Positions 1 through 5,144 of a stretch of 5,856 nucleotides of DNA are shown here, piece by piece. This stretch comes from Candidatus Omnitrophota bacterium. Its GTDB lineage: Bacteria > Omnitrophota > Gorgyraeia > DTHP01. How positions within the stretch are numbered: position 1 is the stretch's first letter; each line of letters begins with the position of its first letter. The stretch covers positions 1 to 5,856 of the forward strand of contig JAMWCG010000064.1 in the NCBI GenBank assembly GCA_023818555.1. The letters are read 5' to 3'. A program made the position numbers and the translations under genes. The notes below the pieces were generated by a model. It was not told the origin of the DNA. It saw only the letters and a program-made list of their open reading frames with translations, and did no database searches.

Positions 1-831
1 TGCCATTCCCGAGAGGCTCAAACCCTCGGTCATAAGACAAAATCCGCCTCCCGAAGTTCCCAAAGCAGTTTTTTCTCCCATATAGGCGAATCCCAAAGCC
101 ATTAAGATTACCGCAATCTCATTTTCAGGATGGATAACTTTTAAATTAAAATCCGGAGCAATTTGTGCTAAGAAGTGTAAAAGAGTTGAGGAAGGAGTCA
201 TGGGATAGGCAATATAGGTTTTAAGACCACCCTTGATTAAACCTAAGCCGATAGCTTCGTTACCGGTAAGAATAGGAAGGGGGCTTTTATTTAAACTCTC
301 TAACTTCCTTAATTCTTTAGATTCTGTATATCCTCTTTGCGCAACTTTTAGATTCAATTCCAATTCCTTAGGGATATCTTTTTTAAAGACATCCTCTAAG
401 ACCTTCCAATCTATACCTAAAGCCTTACAGAATCCACCAATCAGACAGGAATTACGCATCACTTGTGAAGCATTCTCCTCTTTCAATATCTTTCCTAAGG
501 GAAGACCGATTCCGCAGGTTGTTTCCATCTTTGATTTTATCTGTTCAGAATCGTATAAAAAGAGACAATCCTCTTTGAGTCTATCTCTATGCCGTTCCAA
601 GGTCTCTTGATTTAAGGCTAAGATAAAATCTACTTTATCTCGGTGAGCTAAAATCTTATCCTCGGAAGCGCGGATAATGGAAAAAGTGTGCCCCCCTCTA
701 ATTAAAGAGGGATAATCCCGGTAGATATAGATTCTGTAACCCAAATGATTTAAAATCCGAGCAAGGATTAATCCGGCACGGTCAATTCCATCTCCCGCCT
801 TCCCACCAAAAAGAAGAGAAAACTCTCTCAT
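1..831 (-). CDS. korA: 2-oxoacid:acceptor (ferredoxin) oxidoreductase, fused gamma-alpha subunit, 3'-truncated
   Basis: KorA-type proteins form, with KorB, an enzyme that oxidatively decarboxylates 2-oxoacids such as 2-oxoglutarate to acyl-CoA and reduces ferredoxin, or runs the reverse reaction. The open frame starts at ATG 831 and runs off the left edge; 277 residues are visible, about half of the family's 550-600. The first 175 or so are the gamma domain, with GGKAGDGI (9-16) and YPSLIRGGHTFSII (40-53). The alpha domain begins at ILTGNEAIGLG (187-197), where E192 and N191 are family-typical, then AYPMTPSST (208-216), HPENE (234-238) and GTSGGGFCLMTEG (258-270), which form the pyrimidine-domain core of the alpha subunit. 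The start is 1 nt after the CoA-binding gene's TGA, with a weak GGTGA before it. KorB, which carries the TPP domain, is expected just beyond the left edge. 2-Oxoglutarate is the default guess; other 2-oxoacids are possible. Confidence 0.92.
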   Translation of the reverse strand, partial: MREFSLLFGGKAGDGIDRAGLILARILNHLGYRIYIYRDYPSLIRGGHTFSIIRASEDKILAHRDKVDFILALNQETLERHRDRLKEDCLFLYDSEQIKSKMETTCGIGLPLGKILKEENASQVMRNSCLIGGFCKALGIDWKVLEDVFKKDIPKELELNLKVAQRGYTESKELRKLESLNKSPLPILTGNEAIGLGLIKGGLKTYIAYPMTPSSTLLHFLAQIAPDFNLKVIHPENEIAVILMALGFAYMGEKTALGTSGGGFCLMTEGLSLSGMA

Positions 832-832
832 T

Positions 833-1207
833 TCACCAGATTTTATTTTCTACCATAAAACAGGCATTATAAGTAACGGAAATCCCAAATTCTTTTGCCT
901 TTTTTATAGCCATCTCCGATTCTGAACCGGGTTGCATCCAGACCTCTTTTATGCCCAAATCCTTACATTCCTCTATGATTTTTTCGGTAATCTGAGGTGA
1001 AACCACGGTAATTACTAAATCCGGAATAATCTCTAAATCCTTTAGACTCCGGTAAACCTTTTGACCCAAAATCTCTCCATTCTTTGGATTTACTCCCTTT
1101 ACCTTAAAGCCATTATTTAAGAGGTCTCTAAAGATCTTATGCCCGAACTTTTCCTCTCTCTCAGAGACACCAACTACTACAATCTCTTTTTCTCTTATAT
1201 CCTTCAT
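833..1207 (-). CDS. CoA-binding domain protein (YccU-like, single Rossmann domain)
   Basis: This 124-residue protein is a lone CoA-binding Rossmann domain like the first domain of succinyl-CoA synthetase alpha subunit (CoA_binding_2, YccU-like). Evidence is the strand-loop VVVGVSEREEKFGHKI (10-25), where the GxS and K-[FY]-G pattern is typical, then VKGVNPK (36-42), VITVVSPQ in the middle, and VWMQPGSES near the C-terminal third, which is the family's 'vWmQpG' block. The family usually ends with a Cys, and NACFMVE fits. The standard length is 130-145, so it is slightly short but complete. Its function is unknown; it probably binds CoA or a nucleotide. The ATG overlaps the methyltransferase stop by 4 nt and korA starts 1 nt after its own TGA, so all three are probably made together. 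A link to acyl-CoA chemistry of the KorA enzyme is possible but only inferred. Confidence 0.9.
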   Translation of the reverse strand: MKDIREKEIVVVGVSEREEKFGHKIFRDLLNNGFKVKGVNPKNGEILGQKVYRSLKDLEIIPDLVITVVSPQITEKIIEECKDLGIKEVWMQPGSESEMAIKKAKEFGISVTYNACFMVENKIW

Positions 1208-1794
1208 TTTAAAAACTGATTAGGAAAACTTGCCACTAACCCATAATTGTATTTACCCAATCCGATAATTTTCTCAATTTTTAATTTATTCTGCTTAATT
1301 ATCTTTTCCATCTCTAACAAAGAGATTCTCTCTTTTAAGGGCGGACCAAGAGGAGAGGGAATCTTCTTCCATTCAATGATGCCTAACTTGCCATTATTTT
1401 TTAAGATTCTTTTCAATTCCTTAAAGAATAATTTTGGGTTCTCTAACTCATGAACCACTGAAGCTAAAAGACAAAAATCAACTTTCTTTGATTCTAAGGG
1501 AATTTTATTTTCTTTTGAAAGTATAACTCTTACATTTTTAAGTTTCTCTTTTTGTATAAGCCTTCTCACATCTTTTAACATGTGAGGAGAAATATCAATG
1601 GCAAAGACTTTACCCTCTTCTCCCACGATTCTGGATAAAGGAAAGGTAAAGAATCCGGTTCCACACCCAACATCCGCAACATACATACCACTGGTTACAC
1701 CCAGAGATTTTAGGGCAAATCTTGGATTAAATAATTTCTTTCTCTCTGGACTATTTAATTCTGCCTTTAATTCAATCATAAATTTATGGGCCAT
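1204..1794 (-). CDS. Small class I SAM-dependent methyltransferase, substrate unknown
   Basis: The 196-residue protein has a Rossmann-like Methyltransf_11/UbiE-like fold. Motif I, the SAM-binding loop, is VADVGCGTG (39-47), and the acidic residue at the end of strand 2 is Asp67 in FAIDIS. A motif IV-like block is DFCLLASVVHELENP (106-120), followed by FKELKRILKNNGKL and EWKKIPSPLGPPLKERI. The MAHKF start and the PER-x-x-x-FNP segment before motif I match a family of small anaerobe methyltransferases that I recognise but whose substrate is not known. It lies 2 nt after the azoR stop, and its TGA overlaps the ATG of the CoA-binding gene by 4 nt (ATGA), which implies coupled translation. No clear Shine-Dalgarno sequence is visible before it. 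It could act on a quinone-like or other small molecule or a metalloid, but nothing in the sequence decides this. Confidence 0.87.
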   Translation of the reverse strand: MAHKFMIELKAELNSPERKKLFNPRFALKSLGVTSGMYVADVGCGTGFFTFPLSRIVGEEGKVFAIDISPHMLKDVRRLIQKEKLKNVRVILSKENKIPLESKKVDFCLLASVVHELENPKLFFKELKRILKNNGKLGIIEWKKIPSPLGPPLKERISLLEMEKIIKQNKLKIEKIIGLGKYNYGLVASFPNQFLK

Positions 1795-1796
1795 TC

Positions 1797-2420
1797 TTAG
1801 AAGGTTGCGACGATCTTTTTTGCCAAAATCTTCGCCTCCTCAATCTTTTTCTTCTCTACCTCTTCACCCAAAGCATCCATGGGTTGAGCATTTATAAATT
1901 TAATCTCGGTTATACCGACAAAGCCAAAAATTGTGCGTAAGTAGGGCTCTAAAAAATCGTAAGGTTTTGCCTCTCCGGTGTAATCTCCACCTCGACTGGT
2001 AATTATAACCATCTTCTTATTCTTTACTAAACCTTCCGGTCCTTTTTCGCTATACTGAAAGAGATATTTAGGTTGAACAATAATATCAATGTAATGTTTT
2101 AATCTGTAAGGGATGCTAAAATTCCACATCGGAGTGGTGATGAGATAAATATCCGCAGAAAGAAATCTCTCAATTTGTTTTACAATCTTCTTCCAAGCAT
2201 TCTTCAAGGTCCCGGAGAGTTCTCCTCCTGTGAGTAATACATATTTGCCATCAACCGTCTTTAAAGTTATTTCCGGAAGGTTGTCAGTGAAAACATTTAA
2301 TTCATCAATTTTACATTCAGGATATTTCTCCTTAATTCCCTCTAAAAATACTTTTGAAATTTTCAAAGTGTTTGAATCTTTTCCTCTGGGTGTAGCAATG
2401 ATATGTAACAATCTCTTCAT
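1797..2420 (-). CDS. azoR: FMN-dependent NADH-azoreductase family protein (NAD(P)H:quinone reductase-like)
   Basis: AzoR proteins are soluble flavodoxin-fold dimers that use NADH to make two-electron reductions of quinones and azo compounds; quinone protection is their likely natural role. The protein has 207 residues, against about 200 for E. coli AzoR. Supporting motifs are the N-terminal strand MKRLLHIIATPRGKDSN with the FMN phosphate loop, TPMWNFSIPYRLKHYID (96-112), which matches the family's FMN-binding P-M-[YW]-N-F, the FQYSEKGPEGL segment (121-131), TSRGGDY (141-147), and PYLRTIFGFVGIT near the C-terminus. An in-frame extension back to 2507 was rejected because it runs through the end of the redoxin gene, while ATG 2420 has the strongest ribosome binding site in the window and starts at the family's normal N-terminus. 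A 19-nt gap separates it from the redoxin gene; the methyltransferase begins 2 nt after its stop. Family confident; the true substrate is not known. Confidence 0.9.
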   Translation of the reverse strand: MKRLLHIIATPRGKDSNTLKISKVFLEGIKEKYPECKIDELNVFTDNLPEITLKTVDGKYVLLTGGELSGTLKNAWKKIVKQIERFLSADIYLITTPMWNFSIPYRLKHYIDIIVQPKYLFQYSEKGPEGLVKNKKMVIITSRGGDYTGEAKPYDFLEPYLRTIFGFVGITEIKFINAQPMDALGEEVEKKKIEEAKILAKKIVATF

Positions 2421-2426
2421 ATTACA

Positions 2427-2435
2427 CACCTCCCT
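2427..2435 (-). promoter_or_regulatory. Strong ribosome binding site of azoR
   Basis: The minus strand reads AGGGAGGTG here, a near-full match to the anti-Shine-Dalgarno complement, 6 nt before ATG 2420. It lies in the 19-nt gap after the redoxin stop codon. It decides the azoR start against the in-frame extension and is clearly stronger than any other site in the window. Confidence 0.9.
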
Positions 2436-2439
2436 AAAT

Positions 2440-2925
2440 TTATTCTCCCAGCTCTTCTGGCCAAGTAGATACTCCGCATTCCGGACATTGTTTCTCCAGG
2501 AACTCAATCGAACTTACAATCTCATCTTTATCCGGAAGTAAAGAGTATGCCTTATAGAGACTTAAAAATCTATCGGTAATGATTAAAAAGTTAAAAGATT
2601 CTTCTGTAAACTTACATCTCACTACATCATCAGAATCTACCAAGATATCAAACTTAATCTCCATCCTTTTAGAAAAATCTTTCAAGCTCTCCTGTCTCGC
2701 GCAAGAGACGGCAAAAATTTCTGCATCCTGTCTTATATCATCGTAGATACCGTTAAGTAACCTCAGATATTCCTTACTTTGTTTATCCTCTAAGTTTTTG
2801 AAGAAGAAGATAATCAGATTCTTCTTCCTTAAAAGATTACTTGAGAGAATTGTTTCTCCTTTTAGATTCTTAAGGCTAAAAGAAGGGATGATTTGACCTT
2901 TTCTAATTTTACTAAAACTTTCCAT
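2440..2925 (-). CDS. Redoxin (AhpC/TSA-fold) protein lacking the peroxidatic Cys, with C-terminal CPEC
   Basis: The 161-residue protein has the N-terminal layout of AhpC/TSA (Bcp-like) peroxiredoxins: a GQIIPSFSLKNLKGE start (10-24), a hydrophobic strand LIIFFFKN (37-44), IFAVSC (70-75), and FDILVDSDDVV (92-102). Where peroxiredoxins carry T-P-x-C after the strand, this one reads LEDKQSKEYL, so the peroxidatic Cys is absent and ordinary peroxidase chemistry is unlikely. Its cysteines are at 75, 104, 147 and 150; the last two form CPECG near the C-terminus, followed by a short Trp-Pro tail. The CxxC could be redox-active or bind a metal, possibly paired between subunits. The ATG at 2925 overlaps the iron transporter's TGA by one base and has AAGGA 10 nt upstream; the TTG at 2928 is a less likely start. 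Coupling to a ferritin/VIT1 gene suggests a role in iron or peroxide handling. Fold call is good; activity is unknown. Confidence 0.78.
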   Translation of the reverse strand: MESFSKIRKGQIIPSFSLKNLKGETILSSNLLRKKNLIIFFFKNLEDKQSKEYLRLLNGIYDDIRQDAEIFAVSCARQESLKDFSKRMEIKFDILVDSDDVVRCKFTEESFNFLIITDRFLSLYKAYSLLPDKDEIVSSIEFLEKQCPECGVSTWPEELGE

Positions 2926-3794
2926 CAAACATCAATCCTTAACAATCTCTTTATCACTAAACCCAACAAAAAATTGATTCCTGCGATACTTAAACTTATA
3001 GCTGTAATTTCAGAGAATCTCTTTTTAAAGGATAGACCTTTGGCTATGGAAATATAGAAGGTAAAAATAAAGATAAGAAAGATTGCCGAAGAAAGAATTA
3101 GAAAAAGACAGAAGAAAATATTCTTGAAAAAGATGTAGGGCAAGATGAATAAAAGCACTGTCCCCAGATAGAAAGCCCCCGTATAGATACCTGCCTTTAA
3201 GGGTTTTTTATCGGAATCTTCCTGTTTTGTGGCAAGGTATTCTGAACAACCCATCGATAAAGAAGCAGCGATTCCCGTAATCAATCCCACCCCGGCAATG
3301 ATTTTATTATTCTGTAAAGCTAGGGTAAAACCGGCTAAGGCACTGATGAACTCTATTACTGCATCATTCATACCTAAGAATATAGAACTGATATATTTGA
3401 GCCTATCTTCGTCAATTAAACTGATCAACTTTTGTTCGTGCTCATCTTCTTCTTGAATTATCTTTTCTAACTCCGGTGAGATTCCTTTCAATTCCTTGTA
3501 TCCATCCTGGGCAAGACCCTCTCCTCTCTCCATAAGTTTTAAGCCAAAATTTAGACCGAAGATACGCGAAATAAAAGAATAAAAAAGAATCCTAAATTTA
3601 TCAAAAGAAGCCTTCTCTTTTGTTATTGTCCTGAAGAATTCATAATGGCTTAATTCTTCTTGAGAGAGACGGTTTAAAATATCTTTTTCCTGCTTATCTT
3701 TGGCTATGTTAGATAAGATCTTATAGACAAAATGTTCGGTAATCTCATTCCTTTGGAATTCTAAGACTTTATCTTTCAAATTGTTGCTTAACAT
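2925..3794 (-). CDS. Ferritin-like/VIT1 fusion, probable iron (or manganese) exporter
   Basis: The protein joins an N-terminal ferritin-like (rubrerythrin-type) helical domain to a C-terminal VIT1/CCC1 membrane domain, the layout of MbfA-type Er-VIT proteins that export iron under iron excess or peroxide stress. With the ATG at 3794 it has 289 residues. Candidate diiron ligands are Glu17/Glu20, Glu47-x-x-His50 (EELSH), Glu92, and Glu116-x-x-His119 (EEDEH). The membrane part begins near 134 with FLGMNDAVIEF (139-149), where Asp144 fits the conserved transport Asp of TM1, continues with SMGCSEYLA (180-188), and has five predicted hydrophobic helices ending near 285. The TM2-TM3 loop is only about 12 residues, so the Glu-rich metal-collecting domain of plant VIT1 is missing and the ferritin-like domain may take its place (inference). 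The upstream TTG at 3833 was rejected as a start because it overlaps fabI. AAGGTG lies directly before the ATG; GTG at 3797 is an alternative. Iron is the likeliest substrate. Confidence 0.88.
   Translation of the reverse strand: MLSNNLKDKVLEFQRNEITEHFVYKILSNIAKDKQEKDILNRLSQEELSHYEFFRTITKEKASFDKFRILFYSFISRIFGLNFGLKLMERGEGLAQDGYKELKGISPELEKIIQEEDEHEQKLISLIDEDRLKYISSIFLGMNDAVIEFISALAGFTLALQNNKIIAGVGLITGIAASLSMGCSEYLATKQEDSDKKPLKAGIYTGAFYLGTVLLFILPYIFFKNIFFCLFLILSSAIFLIFIFTFYISIAKGLSFKKRFSEITAISLSIAGINFLLGLVIKRLLRIDV
2936..2940 (-). promoter_or_regulatory. Probable ribosome binding site of the redoxin gene
   Basis: AAGGA on the minus strand lies 10 nt before ATG 2925, inside the last codons of the iron transporter gene. 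It supports the ATG at 2925, although the TTG at 2928 would also be within range. The one-base TGATG overlap suggests coupled translation as well. Confidence 0.55.
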
Positions 3795-3800
3795 CACCTT
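3795..3800 (-). promoter_or_regulatory. Possible ribosome binding site of the ferritin/VIT1 gene
   Basis: AAGGTG on the minus strand directly precedes ATG 3794, within the 11-nt gap after the fabI stop. The spacing is shorter than ideal, so either pairing is limited to the first bases or translation is mainly coupled to fabI. The GTG inside it (3797) could itself be a start. Confidence 0.4.
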
Positions 3801-3805
3801 ATAAT

Positions 3806-4585
3806 TTATGGAGAAAGAATATGGTAACCACAATCAACATGGATAATTTCTCCGGTAATTCCTGAAGCCAAATCACTCAATAAAAACAAGGCGGTATTGG
3901 CTACTTCTTCTAAGGTTATATTCCTCTTTAAAGGCGAGGTCTTTTGATGATGCTCTAACATCTTTTGAAAATCGGGAATCCATTTTGCCGCCGAGGTAAG
4001 TATAGGGCCAGCCGAGATAGCATTTATTCTTATTCCTCTCTCTCCTAAATCATAGGCTAAATAACGCAGACAGGATTCCAGAGAAGCCTTAACCGGTCCC
4101 ATAATTTTGTAGCCAGGGACAACCTTTTCTGAACCCAGAAAAGTCAATGTCAAGATACTGCAACCGTTGTTCAAATCCTGCTCTAATTTCTGCACCAGCG
4201 TGAGCAAAGAATAAACACTTATCTTCTGTGAGAGAAGATAGCCTTCTAAGGTAGTATCTAAGAACCGATTTTGAAACTCTTGACGGGGAGCAAAGGCTAA
4301 AGAATGAACTAAAAAATCAATATTTTCAATGTATTTTAGAACTTCTCCTCTCAATCTCTCAATCTGACTTTCATCGGAAAAATCACAGATTACCTCCCCT
4401 ACTCTCTCCCTCTTCTTTTCGATTTCTCCTTGCATCTTCTTCTTAAAGTATTCATTCTGATAAGAGATAACCGTGTAAGCTCCTTCTTCATGCAGGCGTT
4501 TAGCAATTGTCCAGGCGATACTCTTTTCATTCGCCACACCAAAGATGATACCCTTTTTACCCGTGAATAATTTTTTAAATTCCAT
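3806..4585 (-). CDS. fabI: Enoyl-[acyl-carrier-protein] reductase FabI
   Basis: FabI catalyses the last step of each elongation cycle in type II fatty acid synthesis, reducing trans-2-enoyl-ACP with NAD(P)H. The 259 residues are close to the 262 of E. coli FabI. Visible family hallmarks are the divergent SDR nucleotide loop GVANEKSIAW (16-25), HSLAFAP (94-100), the RFLDTTLEGYLLSQ block before the central helix, the catalytic Tyr159 and Lys166 spaced Y-x6-K in YKIMGPVK, ISAGPILT, and the C-terminal TGEIIHVDCGYH. The position matching E. coli Tyr146 is Phe149 (TFLGSEK), as in mycobacterial InhA. The ATG lies 1 nt after the DUF3786 stop; I see no clear Shine-Dalgarno sequence, so coupling is likely. 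Other fab genes are absent from the window, which is somewhat unusual company for FabI. Trans-2-enoyl-ACP reductase is the most likely role; NADH versus NADPH preference cannot be told. Confidence 0.93.
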   Translation of the reverse strand: MEFKKLFTGKKGIIFGVANEKSIAWTIAKRLHEEGAYTVISYQNEYFKKKMQGEIEKKRERVGEVICDFSDESQIERLRGEVLKYIENIDFLVHSLAFAPRQEFQNRFLDTTLEGYLLSQKISVYSLLTLVQKLEQDLNNGCSILTLTFLGSEKVVPGYKIMGPVKASLESCLRYLAYDLGERGIRINAISAGPILTSAAKWIPDFQKMLEHHQKTSPLKRNITLEEVANTALFLLSDLASGITGEIIHVDCGYHILSP

Positions 4586-4586
4586 T

Positions 4587-5144
4587 TTAAAGAAGATGCA
4601 CTACAATATCCGCTAAGACGACAATGTCCTCGGTGCAAAAGATAGCCTTGATACTTCTATCAAAGAGTATATTTGCCTCCGGACCAAAGTCATCATCTCC
4701 ACGATAAAGAGAGATGAGTATAGGAATTTCTTCAAATACTTGAACTACTATACCAATATCTCCAATCTGAATCCTCTTTGCCGGAAGTCTTCCGATTACA
4801 TCCAACAAACCTTCGGGATTTCTCCCATACTTTCTTAAGACAACTTCAATTACTCTCTTTCTAAAAGCCGGGTAATAAACATTTCCACCTTCTAAATAGC
4901 GAAAGTCTATCCAGTCAGCCTGGGGAGAAGGCAGAACCTTTAATTTTAATTTTTGGATTAAATAATGGAGCAAAATTATACTAATGTGTTCTTTGGGCGG
5001 AGCATTACAGGAGAGAGACAAAACGCTTCTCTTTTCCACATCAATCTCATACTCATCGGAGAGCATCCGGATATTGAACCTCTTTTCTGCAGTCAGATTT
5101 GTAACATCATTCCATGCTTTTTCTAAGGCTTGTGCGTATCCCAT
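4587..5144 (-). CDS. DUF3786 family protein, function unknown
   Basis: This 185-residue protein matches what I know of the DUF3786 family, which has no established function and is found mostly in anaerobes. Supporting features are W78, then LEGG and YYPAF (84-94), the acidic GDDDF (149-153), ILFD (159-162) and TED (171-173) near the end. The spacing and order of these blocks fit the family. No signal peptide or membrane segment is seen, so it is probably cytoplasmic. Only two cysteines (46 and 170) are present and they are not in a CxxC, so an iron-sulfur cluster is not obvious. The ATG follows the flavodiiron protein's TAA with no gap, and fabI begins 1 nt after its own TAA, so it is probably translated by coupling; no good ribosome binding site is seen before it. 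Its position directly after a flavodiiron protein suggests, but does not show, a redox or cofactor-related job. Confidence 0.82.
   Translation of the reverse strand: MGYAQALEKAWNDVTNLTAEKRFNIRMLSDEYEIDVEKRSVLSLSCNAPPKEHISIILLHYLIQKLKLKVLPSPQADWIDFRYLEGGNVYYPAFRKRVIEVVLRKYGRNPEGLLDVIGRLPAKRIQIGDIGIVVQVFEEIPILISLYRGDDDFGPEANILFDRSIKAIFCTEDIVVLADIVVHLL

Noticed and set aside
233..610. Plus-strand open frame of 125 codons
   Set aside because: It lies opposite korA, whose minus-strand frame shows continuous conserved family motifs; the plus-strand protein has no recognisable feature.
1247..1897. Plus-strand open frames opposite the methyltransferase and the end of azoR
   Set aside because: They are antisense to well-supported genes and give low-complexity translations without motifs.
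2421..2465. Possible internal promoter before azoR (TTGGCC, 16 nt, TAAATT on the minus strand)
   Set aside because: The match to -35 and -10 consensus is poor and such matches are common by chance in AT-rich DNA.
2421..2507. N-terminal extension of azoR
   Set aside because: It overlaps the 3' end of the redoxin gene, has no family match, and ATG 2420 has a far better ribosome binding site.
2230..2541. Plus-strand open frame of 103 codons
   Set aside because: It is antisense to azoR and the redoxin gene, across their junction, with no supporting motif.
3229..3456. Plus-strand open frame of 75 codons
   Set aside because: It is antisense to the VIT1 gene; the serine-rich end is the complement of its acidic EEDEHE region.
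3795..3833. TTG start giving a longer ferritin/VIT1 protein
   Set aside because: It overlaps the end of fabI and adds residues outside the ferritin-like helix; ATG 3794 fits better.
4399..4638. Minus-strand open frame of 79 codons spanning the DUF3786-fabI junction
   Set aside because: It runs out of frame through both genes and its basic composition looks like a frame-shifted reading of fabI.
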